64,000 nt of DNA from Elgaria multicarinata webbii. Lineage: Eukaryota; Chordata; Lepidosauria; Squamata; Anguidae. Position numbers and translations under genes: made by a program. The notes under the pieces are model-generated. The model did no database searches and had not been told where the DNA came from. It saw nothing but the letters and a program-made list of their open reading frames with translations. The stretch spans positions 31,353,501 to 31,417,500 of the forward strand of contig NC_086183.1 in NCBI RefSeq assembly GCF_023053635.1, in the 5' to 3' direction. Each line of letters starts with the position of its first letter. The stretch's first letter is position 1. Positions 11,960 through 23,473 of the stretch are shown here, in pieces.

Positions 11960-12585
11960 CGGCAAGGCATCCTCCATGTGAAAGACCGCATTCTCCCCTA
12001 TGAGCCTGCCCATGCTCTGAGATCTTCTGGGGAGGCCTTTCTCTCAGTCCCACCGACATCCCAGGCACGCCTGATTTGAATGCGGGACAGGGCCTTCTCG
12101 GTGGCTGCTCCAAGGCTCTGGAACTCCCTTCCCAGGGAAGCTAGGCTGGCTCCCTCTGGGCTCCAGTTTCGGAGGCAGGCAAAATCTTTTTTGTTTCAGC
12201 AGGCTTTTGGAACTATACTGGACCTGTGCAAATGTATCGGACCCCCCCTCTTTTAACCTGTTACAGTTTTTAAATTTTTTAAACATGTTTTTAATTTTAC
12301 TGTAGGTTTAATTCTATTTTAACTTTTGTAATTTTTATGTATATGTTTTAACTCAGCCTTCCTCAACCTGGGGCGCTCCAGATGTGTTGGACTGCATCTC
12401 CCAGAATGCCCCAGCCTGGCTGGGGCATTCTGGGAGATGCAGTCCAACACATCTGGAGCGCCCCAGGTTGAGGAAGGCTACAGGACATGTTTTAATCTTG
12501 TGAACTGCCTTGAGTACCAGTACTGGGAAAAAGGTGGATTATTATTATTATTATTATTAATAATAATAATAATAATAATAATGTG
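11960..12585 (+). mobile_element. L2 LINE 3' fragment hosting a palindrome
   Basis: DRILPYEPAHALRSSGEAFL on the plus strand, followed by GGAACTCCCTTCCCAGGGAA; ends in (ATT)n/(AAT)n. Interrupted by the 12355-12479 palindrome. Confidence 0.82.
12355..12479. mobile_element. Perfect 125-bp palindrome (fold-back element) inside an L2
   Basis: 62-bp arms match base for base around one central T. It begins AGCCTTCCTCAACCTGGGGC. Related imperfect or half copies occur across the window. The flanks have similar sequences (ATATGTTTTAACT and ACATGTTTTAATC) that might be a target duplication. Confidence 0.9.
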
Positions 12586-12599
12586 TCCCCTCCTTCAAT

Positions 12600-13980
12600 A
12601 AGTCTGTCTTCTCACTGCCATTGTCTCCTCATCCTATTTCTCCTCATGGCCACCACTTGGTTGCTTGACAGGCAGAGAACCAGGGAGCAAGGAGGCCGTG
12701 ACATCTCTTGTTGCCTGGGCCAGAGGCAGGAGAACAAGCAGGTTGTAATGATGACGCGGAGGAGGAAGTTGGGGGGCTGTTGTCAGTGGAGTATGGGCCC
12801 TCGGGAGATGCCCTACTATGCCTACATGGCCCCGTCTCAGCCCTGAGAAGCTCCCATCTCTCCCTCTCTCTGGCTCCTCCACCAACGGCCCTTGATAGGG
12901 GGATGGGGGATTGCTACTGCCAGCACAATGCCCAACTTTGGGGGATGGGTGGCCCAGGATGCATCTGGTCCTTGACCAAGAAACAGCCAGCTAGAAGGCC
13001 CTGCCCAGCCTTCCCCAGAAACACACAAGCGGCCCAAATATGGACAGCAACGAGCCGCCATCGGAGTGATCCAATTAGCAAAACAATGGCTCTGCCCTCC
13101 CTCAAGCTAATCAGAACTGGAGTTTGAAAATGTCCATAAAAACGTTAGATTTTGCTGGGTTTCAACCCAAACCTACCAGGTTCAGTTCTACTACTACAAT
13201 GCATTGACAGATGTGCAAAAAAACTCACATGTGTACAAGCATCAAGGGCCTACAAGAATCAAGTCTATTTGCATTCCTATATGCAAATATTCATGGATCC
13301 AGGGTTACTTTAGGGCAGTTATAGTTTTCTAGTACGTATTTAATTTTAAACCAAAGAACAAGATGTTCCCCTATCACCTGTCTACATCGGCAGTAGACAG
13401 GTGATAGGGCATGTCGATGGCTTCAGCATTGAGATCATGTGAACGCGTATGAATTCAGCAGAGAGAGACGAGCAACTTCAGCCGTGGGCCATAACCATGG
13501 GGTGTTAAAGAGAACTAACACAGGATGCTTAGTGTGAGAAGGAAATATAACATGCATTTCTCTATTTCCATCTGCAAAACGTCAGACAATATGGTGTCCT
13601 GAACAAACAGCAACAACTTGAGAATTTTGAGCTGTGCAGAGAAGGATTTCAAACGTATAATCCAGCACGTCTACCCTCAACTCCCTCAGGTTGCACTTTG
13701 TCTCTGGTAAATCCATTCCCATGTGCCCTAGAATGCGCGATCGGCAGTTTCATGACATCCAGCCTGTAAAGTTGATTGTGACCCATAGAACACAACCGTT
13801 ACTGTTTTCTAGGACCCTTGGAACAAACAAAACCAAACAGCTTCTCTGCTTTTGAATCGTTGTCTGATAAGCCAATCCTACGTGCAAAAGGTGGCAAAAG
13901 AGGGTTCAGCAAAGTATAATGGTCAATGAGACACAAATGGAGCTACAACAGCGTCAGGGCCGGCGCTGCCCTTTAAGGGT
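12600..13980. other. Unassigned intergenic sequence
   Basis: Only the short hairpin at 13368 and short open frames without homology. Confidence 0.5.
13368..13409. repeat. Short perfect hairpin, 17-bp stem, 7-nt loop
   Basis: CCCTATCACCTGTCTAC, loop ATCGGCA, then the exact complement. The surrounding 700 bp is not a repeat I recognise. Confidence 0.85.
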
Positions 13981-13984
13981 CTCC

Positions 13985-14256
13985 TCCTCTCGTGCAAGCA
14001 CTGAGTCATTACTGACTCTTGGAGGGACACCAGCTTTCGCTGACGTTTTCTTGGCAGGCCTTATAGCAGGGTGGTTCGCCGTTGCCTTCCCCGGCCGTGA
14101 TTACCTTTCCCCCAGCTAACTGGGTACTCATTTTACCGACCTCGGGAGGATGGAAGGCTGAGTCGACCTGAGCCGGCTGCCTGAAACCAGCTTCCGCTGG
14201 GATCGAACTCAGGCCGTGGGGAGAGTTTCAGCTGCAGAAACTGCTGCTTTATAGAA
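13985..14256 (-). mobile_element. Sauria-type SINE
   Basis: Minus strand: B-box GAGTTCGATCCC, then a tail ending GAGTCAGTAATGACTCAGTG and CTTGCACGAG, the Bov-B-like 3' end of Sauria SINEs. The tRNA-like 5' end is truncated. Confidence 0.82.
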
Positions 14257-14312
14257 GGAAAACATAACAGTTCAGAAACTCTTCTTGAACAGCTGAATCG
14301 AAGTTGGCAATT

Positions 14313-14342
14313 TGGTGTGTGTGTGTGTGTGTGTGTGTGTGC
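14313..14342. repeat. (GT)n microsatellite
   Basis: About 14 GT units. Other short GT/CA runs: 11382-11397, 27497-27514, 28682-28706, 45835-45866. Confidence 0.95.
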
Positions 14343-14566
14343 AAGTAGTTCGCCTTGCCTAGGACGCAAAATAGACTAGCACCAGTCCTGAACAGCATGA
14401 AGGGTGGGTACGTGTGGGCATCTGCCGAGGACCCCCAGCCCAGCAGGGGCCCACAGAAAAAGCCCCCTGGAGTTGCTCCTTCTGGTCCTCATTGCAAGCT
14501 GCTTTTTCACCTGCCCCTCGCTTCGGGGGTAAGGAGAACTGGGAGAGATGCCCCCTGCAGACTTGG

Positions 14567-14698
14567 TCCCTTTCTACACCTAAGGATTATCCCAGGAAAA
14601 TGGAGGGATCGTCCCTGCCTGCTCCCGGGATCCCCTGTGTGTCATTTGGATGCACAGGAACGATCCGGGGTGGGGGGGAAGGCAGGTGTAGAAACGGC
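14567..14698. mobile_element. Palindromic element, TTTCTACACCT ends
   Basis: CCCTTTCTACACCTAAGGAT at the left, GGCAGGTGTAGAAACGGCC at the right; shares CCCGGGATCCCCTGTG with 8290-8330. Confidence 0.6.
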
Positions 14699-14804
14699 CT
14701 TGTTCTCTACCTGCCAAGCAAGTGGTAAAGACGAGAAAGAGGAGGAGGAGGAGGAAGAAAAGTAGGAAGAGCAGCTGGTGACAATGGTGATATATAGTAA
14801 GCCT

Positions 14805-14965
14805 ATATATACCAGTTGCTGGGGAACATGGGCAGAAGGGTGCTATTGCACCCGTGTCCTGCTTGTGGGTCCCTGGTCGACAGCTGTCTGGCCACTGTGT
14901 GAACAGAATGCTGGATGAGATGGACCCTTGGTCTGATCCAGCATCAGGGCTCTTCTGATGTTCTT
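14805..14965 (+). mobile_element. CR1 3' end, GATGTTCTT type
   Basis: ACCAGTTGCTGGGGAACATG, GATGGACCCTTGGTCTGATC, then TCTTCTGATGTTCTT. Confidence 0.85.
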
Positions 14966-14967
14966 CA

Positions 14968-15445
14968 TATGGGAGGAGGAACGCCTCCTCCCATATGTAC
15001 CTGCCCGGACCTTAAGATCATCTACAGAGGCCCTTCTCTATGAGCCCCTGCCAAAGGAAGTGAGGTAGGTGGCTACTAGGAGCAGGGCCTTCTCCGCTGT
15101 GGCACCCCAGTTGTGGAATGAGCTCCCCAGAGAGGTCCGCCTGGCGCCTACACTGTACTCTTTTCATCGCCAACTGAAGACCTTTTTATTCTCTCAGTAT
15201 TTTAACACTTAATTTGAACTTAAATTTAAATTTTACTGTTCTGACTCTGTATTTTAATCTTATATCAATTTTGCTGCGTGGTTCTATCCTGGTTGTGCTT
15301 TTTGTACTGTATTTTGTATTTGTGCTTTTAACCTGTTGGGTTGTTTTATTATGGTTTTAATTTTTGTGAACCGCCCAGAGAGCTTCGGCTATTGGGCGGT
15401 ATAAAAATGTAATAAATAAAATAAATAAATAAAATAAAATAAGAG
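14968..15445 (+). mobile_element. L2 LINE 3' fragment
   Basis: GGAGGAACGCCTCCTCCCAT to GGGCGGTATAAAAATGTAAT and (AAATA)n. Forms a tail-to-tail pair with 15560-16112. Confidence 0.88.
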
Positions 15446-15559
15446 GGACCGTTGAGGGTGTCTTGCCAAAAGGCCCTCAAAAGCCTGAACCCATCACTGG
15501 GGGCAGCTGCATTTGTTGTTCACATATACAGCCTGAGAGCAGAGAGGGAGCAAAGGATT

Positions 15560-16112
15560 TATTTTATTTATTTATTTATTACATTTCTATACCGCCCAAT
15601 AGCCGGAGCTCTCTGGGCGGTTCACAAAAAATAAAAACATTCGAAGTATAAAACAACAGTATAAAACCATAGTACAAAATACAATATAAAAACTCAACCA
15701 GATAAAAACAGCAGCAATGCAAAATTAAAAATTTAAAACACCAAGTTAAAATTTATTTATAGACTGTTAAAATACTGGGAGAATAAAAATGTCTTCACCT
15801 GGCGTCTAAAAGCATATCATATAGGTGCCAAGCGAACCTCTTTAGGGAGCTCATTCCACAGCCAGGGTGCCACAGCAGAGAAGGCCCTGCTCCTGGTAGC
15901 CACCTGCCTCACTTCCTTTGGCAGGGGCTCGCGGAGAAGGACCCCTGAGGATGACCTTAGGGTCCGGGCAGGTACATATGGGAGGAGGCGTTCCTTCAGA
16001 TAACCTGGCCCCAAGCCGTTTAGGGCTTTAAATGTTAATACCAGCACTTTGAATTGGGCCTGGACCTGGACTGGCAGCCAATGAAGCTGGAGAAGGATGA
16101 GTCTAAAAGAGC
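15560..16112 (-). mobile_element. L2 LINE 3' fragment
   Basis: Minus strand encodes [40 protein letters not shown] and [20 protein letters not shown], open without a stop over this part. Confidence 0.9.
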
Positions 16113-16654
16113 CTAGCACGGGTATGGGGAGCTGAACTGAGCTGCCCCCCTCCTCATAATCTGTCACACCAGGAACCTTTCTCCTCATCCACACCAAGCA
16201 GGATATGACACTTTGAAAACAGTACATGGAACATCTCCCGGCCCCCAACAGTTGTCTACTATTATAAACCCTTATACAGCAGTAATGTAGATCCTGCCCC
16301 AGTCAGTCCAACCCTGAAGTAAGCTGGTTTGGGGGAAAAGTGAAGTGATGGAAAACCGAGAGGGAAGATTTAGCTCACGGGGCAGAGAGATGACTACACA
16401 AAGATGGCAAACTCCATGCCATTGAGTTTGACCCTAATAATGGAAAAGGGCCGGCGGTTAGGCAGTCATCTAGAGTAATAATAGGATGTTACAGGCAGAA
16501 GCGCCCTGGGGAGGTTCTGCAAGCAGGCTGAGGAATCTCCTTGGGCTGGGTTAGCCTGTGGGCTGAAGGTTCCACACCCCTCATATCTTTGGGAGAGGTG
16601 TTTCCCAAAGAACATGGCTGGCGAACCGCAGGGTGGAACATAAGCAAGAAACTT

Positions 16655-16935
16655 ACTGGCTGGGTTCACACAATACGCTAACCCACCATGGGTTCTCATG
16701 TTGTCTGAACGCAGCGTCTTGTTTGTGCAGGGTGGTTTATTTTTCTCAAACAAGCCACCTTGAGAACCCATGGCTTGTTGTTGGGTTGTTCAGGGTGATT
16801 AACAACAAGACACACTTCATGGTTAACGAGCCACCTTACGGAAAAAGGGCGGTGTTCAGACAACACAATAACCCGCAGCTCGACAACAACAACCCATACT
16901 GGGTGGGTTAGCAAGTTGTGCAAACCCAGCACAGT
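16655..16935. mobile_element. Palindromic element, GGGTTCACACAAT ends, 281 bp
   Basis: Left GCTGGGTTCACACAATACGC is mirrored by TTGTGCAAACCCAGC at the right. Internal CAACAACCCAT and ATGGGTT motifs pair. A similar partial element is at 63695-63830. Confidence 0.7.
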
Positions 16936-17859
16936 CCACATTTGAGCAGTTTGGCAGACAAGAGAAGGAGGTAGTGATGCCACTTTGGAACAGAAGCAGG
17001 AGGGCTTCAAACCCCAGCAGAGGTGGCCCACCACATTTCGAAGTGAGTGAACGCACATTACGATCAAAAGACAGCGCTCCAAAACACACGCACATCCATA
17101 AGACCATTATGTCTAAGGTCTAATTACCTGACTGTATGACTACCAAAAAAACCCCCCAAAAAACCCACACACACAAGGAAAAGAGGGAAAATATACACAA
17201 ATAAAATTATACGTATTTAGGCTTGATTTTCAGTAAGAGTTGGGGGCCAAGGGGTTAATCCAGAAGGCAGATTTTGAGGAGAGATTTGGGGAGCAGAGAC
17301 ACCATACAGATATCTTGGGAGAAAGTTTCAAACCAAAAGAGCAGCAGGGAAGAACCAAAACAGAATCCTTTGCAAGAGCTCAGCTGCTCTCTAAGTCAAG
17401 ATGAGCAGTGTTAGCTTTGCAAGAGCTTAGCTGCGCGTGGGTTAAGATTAGAACTTTTCAAACTGAGCGGATGAGAACACAGCATAATTAACGTTATCTG
17501 TCAGCCTTGGCACATAGCGACATCAAATGTCATAGTGTTCCTGGTTCTCCACATATGTAAATATGTAAGCTAAGTTCATTGGCTCTGTTTTCAACACAGA
17601 TCTTTGGATGTCTGGATAAATAAAGTTAATAAATATGTATTATTGTCCCTGACTAGAAAATCTGGGTCGCAACTGGTAACACTCCTCCTTTTAAAGCCAT
17701 TGGCTGTTGCTACAATTTGTGGGGCGGAATCCCATATATTAATTTTGCACTGGGTGAAGGAGAGCTCTCTTTGGTCACTCTCCGCCTTCTCCAACCTGAC
17801 ATCCTCCAGATGTGTTGGACTACAACTCCCATCATCGGCATAAACTCTTTCCTCAAACG

Positions 17860-18066
17860 AAAAGACCATAAGATCCGGGTTCTAGTCCCCACTCGGCTGT
17901 GGAAGCTCACTGGGTGACTTCGGGCCAGCCACAGACGCTCAGCCCAACCACCCTCACAGGGTTGTTGTTTGGAGGATAAGGTGGAGAGGAGGAGGAGGAG
18001 GATCATGTATGCCACCTTGGGTTCCTTGGAGGAAAAAAAGGCGGGATATAAATGCAATAAATAATA
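17860..18066 (+). mobile_element. MIR-like SINE with L2-like tail
   Basis: B-box GGGTTCTAGTCCCC, then CCTCACAGGGTTGTTGTTTG, ending GGATATAAATGCAATAAATA. The layout and CAGGGTTGTTGT block are those of MIR; the end resembles the L2 copies here. Confidence 0.72.
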
Positions 18067-18759
18067 CCTGGTGAATTTCTGCCTGCCAGGCAGCTGTTGA
18101 AAGCATAAGAGACCTGCTAGCAAAAGAAGGTGCCGAAAATGCCAGACCGTTGGGGAAAGTCAACGACCGGGTTGACATGATTGTACTCCTAAACCCAAAC
18201 CACGACCTCTTTCTACAGGACCATCTTAACTTCTCAAAAGGGACATTCATTCTTTGGGTGTCTGTGGTCTTGGGAAGCCAAGGAGCGTGCCTGCCAAAAC
18301 CTCAACTCTCCTGCAGAGAAGTGTCTAGTTAAGTCCTTACCGTCAGAACCAAACCAAACCCGAGGGATTTCCACACTCGCAAAGTAATTTTTGCCCACTT
18401 GAAATAACCAAAGCAGCAATGGGACTTCGCTATCCCAACCAGATGACTCAACTTCTAGCCAGCACACAAAGTCTCCAGGAAAGCAGTTATGTACCACCGA
18501 CTGAGCACATAAACGCAGAAGACACTCCACTGGGAATGTGGGAATAAATAAACACGGACGCAATCAAGGCACATTCGCTTTGCTCTGCTTATTCCAAGGC
18601 ACCCTTGCTGTGCACCAATGTGACGATTCCCCCACGTTGAAGGGAGAGAGTCGGATGCAACTTCTACGACTCTTTCTACGGGGAAGGGATTGCAGAGCGC
18701 AGCACACTCCGCCGTGGGGTCCCAAACCTTAGGGGACTCCAAGCTGTCAAACAAAACGC

Positions 18760-18848
18760 AGGCCCTGTTCAGAAGACTCCTTAAAAAAAAAAAAAGCCTT
18801 CTTCACAGTGCTTAAAGTCAACGTTTAAAGTGTCCTCTGAACAGGGCT
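18760..18848. mobile_element. Palindromic MITE, TTCAGAAGACTCC type
   Basis: GGCCCTGTTCAGAAGACTCC at the left, GTCCTCTGAACAGGGC at the right, with an A run in the middle. Confidence 0.75.
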
Positions 18849-19311
18849 ACCATTTCATGCCAAGCATCGATCTTCACAAAATCCCAGTGTTTCCCCCCCC
18901 CCCCCCCGAAGTCCAAATATTTAAACACGTGCGCACGCAACACACCTTTGACATTTCAAGGGCTGTGACATCCAAACATTTACGAATCCGTGTTGTATCT
19001 GCTACAGGGCAAAGGTCAGGAAAGATAAGGGTTAAAAAAAAAGGGTGTGTGTGTGTGTACCCCTCATTCATGGCGAGTGTTTCCCCTCCACATGCTGCAG
19101 TGTGCCCCCCCCCCGCTCCCCAAATCAATGCCACCTCTGTACTGCAAAAGCCCCTTTTATCAGGTCTTATTTATGCCTCCGTTACAGGTCAGCATTTGAG
19201 GGCTTCTTTGGGAGTGGTAAAAGATCCATCGAATCCTATCGAGCTGTGATCTGGGACGAGGAGAGCTATCAGTCTCCCTCTTCTCTATCCCACCCCTTCT
19301 AAGCACACATT

Positions 19312-19465
19312 GGCCCCGTTCAGACGACACCCTAAACCCACATGGGTTTAGCGTGTCGTCTGAACGGTTCCGACGACACCCTAATCAACGTGGGGGGGGG
19401 GAGGTGTAAAAGGAACAAAATGGAAAACAACCTGCTGGTTAGCGTGTCGTCGGAACTCAGCCACT
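19312..19465. mobile_element. Two adjacent TTCAGACGACACC palindromes
   Basis: The first (19314-19367) is a tight hairpin around ACATGGGTTTAG. The second (19368-19463) runs from TTCCGACGACACCCTAA to TTAGCGTGTCGTCGGAA. They share a border. Confidence 0.72.
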
Positions 19466-19904
19466 TTTCCAGCCTCCAACAGCGTGGTGCTTCAAACTTG
19501 CTCGCAGGGTGCCTTACCGGAGAAGAGTTCCACCGAAACGAGGCTGCCAATTCCGGAACCACCAGGAGCAGCCACAGCACAGAGGGCATGGTGCGACAGG
19601 ATCCAGGGGGGATCACTCTCCAGTGGTCACAGCTGGGTTGCCGCATGTAGGTTTATAAGGCAGGAGGCGATTCTCCCCCGACCGCCTCCCTTCCCCGCAT
19701 AGCGTTGCACTTTTCCCTAAGGTGGTCCAAACCACGTGGACCAACAACAGCTGGGGGGGAGGAGTCCACGCCCCCTTGGGGAGGGAAACTCCCCACCCCC
19801 GCCCCGCCTCCCGCCTTCCCAAATTCAAGCATGAAACTGCCTAGAGGAAAGCTTTCCAAAGGGAAGCCAGAGGTGTCTGAAAATAATAAAATAAAAACCA
19901 GAGT

Positions 19905-20363
19905 CAGGGATTCAGAGGAGGACAACCAGGATGATCAGGGGTCTGGAAACAAAGCCCTATGAAGAGAGACTGGAAGAACTGGGCAGGTTTAGCCTGGAGA
20001 AGAGAAGATGGAAGGGAGATATGATAGCACTCTTCAAATACTTCAAAGGTTGTCACACAGAGAAGGGCCAGGATCTCTTCTCGATCCTCCCAGAGTTCAG
20101 GACACGGAATAATGGGCTCAAGTTAAAGGAAGCCAGATTTCAGCTGGACATCAGGAAAAACTTCCTGACTGTTAGAGTGGTATGACAATGGAATCAGTTA
20201 CCTAGGGAGGTTGTGGGCTCTCCCACACTAGAGGCCTTCAAGAGGCAGCTGGACAACCATCTGTCAGGGATGCTTTAGGGTGGATTCCTGCATTGAGCAG
20301 GGGGTTGGACTCGATGGCCTTGTAGGCCCCTTCCAACTCTGCTATTGTACGATTCTATGATTC
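19905..20363 (+). mobile_element. CR1 3' fragment
   Basis: [49 protein letters not shown], then the ATTCTATGATTC tail. Confidence 0.9.
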
Positions 20364-20487
20364 GTCCTAGCAGCACCTCACATTCAGAGCCAAGTGTGTG
20401 TGTGAATAGCATTAAAGAGGGCATCTGGTCATGTGCAGAGTGGATTTCAGTGCATAAACAGAGAAGGCAGTAGTTGATATGAACAAG

Positions 20488-21030
20488 ATACAACCAAAAA
20501 GTGCACAAGGCGCACAACTACTATAGTAAAAGAAAATACAATCAAAGAAGGGGTGAACAGTTATAACAAACAGAAATTTTATAACAGGAACAAAAATACA
20601 ATGATATTTTATAGCAGATAACAAGAGATGAGACAAAAGGATTAAAACACTGATGAGACTATTTTGTGTCGTAACGCTACTGATTTATACTGTTATCACA
20701 TTACACTGTTTTGTTTAATTGGTTTACATACTGGTGTTTTTTTCAAAGCCTTTTTTTAAATTTTATTAAAAGTGTTACAGGGGAAAAAATGAGTACAAAC
20801 AATCCCCTTTGGTTTAAATACTGTCTCCACACTGTAGATTACTATTTCAATTGTATAACTTTGCATTTGTGTATAACTCCCTTGTTATCTGCTATGATTA
20901 CTTGTCTTATTATATCGCTGTATTTTTGTTCCTGTTATAAAACTTCTGTTTGTTATAACTGTTCACCCCTTCTGCGATTGCATTTTCTTTTACTATAGTA
21001 GTTGTGCGCCTTGTGCACTTGTTAGTTGTA
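20488..21030. repeat. Long inverted repeat with ~140-bp arms
   Basis: Left arm 20488-20626 and right arm 20879-21030 are inverted copies at roughly 90% by eye (GTAGTTGTGCGCCTTGTGCA; TATTTTTGTTCCTGTTATAA), with a 252-bp AT-rich spacer. It could be one palindromic element or two opposite copies. It lies between two same-strand CR1 copies. Confidence 0.8.
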
Positions 21031-21385
21031 GCCGGGGTGGATTTCCCACATTATAGTTGACTGTGTCTCCTGCCCCCAATGAATATATCTCTAACTTTGA
21101 AAATCAAAGGTTTTGCCTTCTGGGAATGTTTGAACTCCAGCACCTATTTTAGAACTTTAGTATTGACAGAAGCCCTAGCGGCCAGTTGCTTCTCTCTCTA
21201 ATTTGGTGTTTCCAGTAGGTCTTGGTGGCTAAAAATCATTTGCTCGCTAGCCAGGGCTTGTCGGTTGTGTGAATCTGCCATCACATGCAGGATTTGGCTC
21301 ATTTCAAGGACCACTTGCTTCCATGTACTCTTTGCAATTGAGGAATTTATAACCCACTCTTCAGTAAAAAACAACAACACCATAT

Positions 21386-21743
21386 GAATGTGACATGATA
21401 GCACTCTTCAAATACTTAAAAGGTTGTCACACAGAGGAGGGCCAGGATCTCTTCTGGATCATCCCAGAACACGGGACATGGAATAACGGGCTCAAGTTAC
21501 AGGAAGCCAGATTCCAGCTGGACATCCGGAAAAAGTTCCTGACTGTTAGAGCAGTACGACAATGGAACCAGTTACCTAGGGAGGTTGTGGTCTCTCCCAC
21601 ACTAGAGGCCTTCAAGAGGCAGCTGGACAACCATTTGTCAGGGATGCTTTAGGGTGGATTCCTGCACTGAGCGGGGTGGGGTGGGGGTGGACTCAATGGC
21701 CTTAGAGGCCCCTTCCAACTCTACTATTCTATGATTCTATGAA
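21386..21743 (+). mobile_element. CR1 3' fragment
   Basis: [20 protein letters not shown] to [16 protein letters not shown], stop, then the octamer tail. Confidence 0.9.
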
Positions 21744-22976
21744 TATGCCCACTCCTTAAGGTCATCTGCGGAGGCTGTAGGATTCTCCCCCCCCTCTAAA
21801 CATGCATAGGATTGCATCCGTATTCTGCTTGGCTTTTAATGCCTTTTAATATGTGATTTTAAAAGGCTTCATCCCCTGCTGCATTTGTTTTAAGGTCTTA
21901 GTGTTAATGTTTGCTATTTGATATTGTTTTAGTTTTGTAAATCACTTTGGCGGTGCTTCTCCAGATCAAAAAGCAGTAGGAAAATGATTTTATAATTGTG
22001 GGGTGTCGCCCCTCTCCCTAGCTAGCTGTAGGCAGGCAATTCCAGCTCTTCATAGCTCCCACTACATTCCCTGATACTTCCTTCTATCTCTGATGTTCAG
22101 ACCGCACGTGCCAAAATAGCACCATCCATGCACAAGGCGGAGACAGAAACAGGCCTGGTGGGAACCCCAAGATTTGCAGCTGTACCAAAAAGGGGGAAAT
22201 ATTTCAGATGAAAAAAAAAAAAAGAATCCCTAAGGGGAAGGAATAGCTGTATGAGAACTGAGTTTGCTTAGTGACCACAGAATGCTGACAGTGGCCGGGA
22301 TTGTAAAGCAGGAAGCACTCCACACCACAAGATTCTGTTGCAGCGCTGACTTGCACTTCCCTATAATTCTGCAGAATCATTGCAAAAGGAAGGATACAGT
22401 AGAACAAGGTAACTGCAGCATAACAATAGAAGTTTGTGGGGGCCACGTCTGTCACTGGCTAAAGCAGGGCTCCTGAGTTTGACCTCTGGCACCAGGAGCA
22501 GCCACGAAAGATGCAGAGCTAAGGGGAGTGGGGCATGGTAGGTGTTGCCAGCCCAATGGGCCACCCAGTGAAGAGCGAGGAGTTTTGCTGTGGCCGGGTT
22601 GCTTGCTCCGAATGCGGTTGAGACTGCAACCTTTGTGCAGGTGGAACAAAGGCCAGATTTTTGACAAGATACCTTCAGTGGGCCCCCACACTCAGAGGGT
22701 CACCCTCCCCACTGCATTGTCCTCCTCTTCCGCATCATGGCTACCCCTTGCTTGCTTGAAAGGCAGATAGCTAGGAGGCTGGGGCATCTCCTGCAACTCC
22801 TTCCTTCCCATAAGAACATCAGAAGTGCCCTGATGCTGGATCAAACCAAGGGTCCATCCAGTCCAGCACTCTGTTCACACAGTGGCCAACCAGCCATCAG
22901 CCAGGGACCAACAAAGCAGGACATGGTGCAACAGCACCCTCCCACCCATGTTCCCCAGCAACTGGTGCACACAGGC

Positions 22977-23473
22977 GAAGAGCTTTATCACACCAGCATT
23001 ATACTGTGCAATCACTGACAATTGCGTGCAAAGCACTCCGACGTTTTCCAGTTTATAATCTGCTTTTATTGTGAAGTACTCCCATGCATCCTGCTTTAAT
23101 TGTGCTATAAAGGCAAAAGACTCGCCGTATTTAGATACTAGTTTTCGAGCGTATCATCTGAGCGGCCACTGGGGCGCAGGAGCAGGATTTGAAGAAAAAT
23201 TAAACGAATGCTTACATCTGCGAAAGCATTAAAGATAAAGACATCAAAATAGGCACAGTAATAGGTATTAAGGAGAGCTTTAAGCAAACCAAATTTGAAT
23301 CGGATTGGGTCATCCATTGATTTTTTAATGATTTTTTTACATTTCCCCCCTTAAACCCACTTCCTGGTATGCAAAGGATCTTGCCGCCCGGTAGCAACAG
23401 CAACACCGACAGCTTAGGACTGTAGGGGATAATTCGAGGGAAACAGTGACGTGGGATGAAGCTCTTACTGCCT
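22977..23473. mobile_element. DNA element inserted in a CR1
   Basis: The CR1 on the minus strand is interrupted here. The insert starts GAAGAGCTTTATCACACC and its right end, complemented, is AAGAGCTTCATCCCACG, giving imperfect inverted ends of about 17 bp. Its interior carries one unit of the ~150-bp repeat family. Confidence 0.65.
23225..23345. repeat. Single unit of the ~150-bp repeat family
   Basis: Shares AAAGATAAAGA, CAAATTTGAATC and TCATCCATTGATTTTT with the array at 47460-47985. It lies inside the insertion at 22977-23473. Confidence 0.6.

Noticed and set aside
13368-13409. microRNA precursor
   Set aside because: The whole hairpin is 42 bases, too short for a pre-miRNA.
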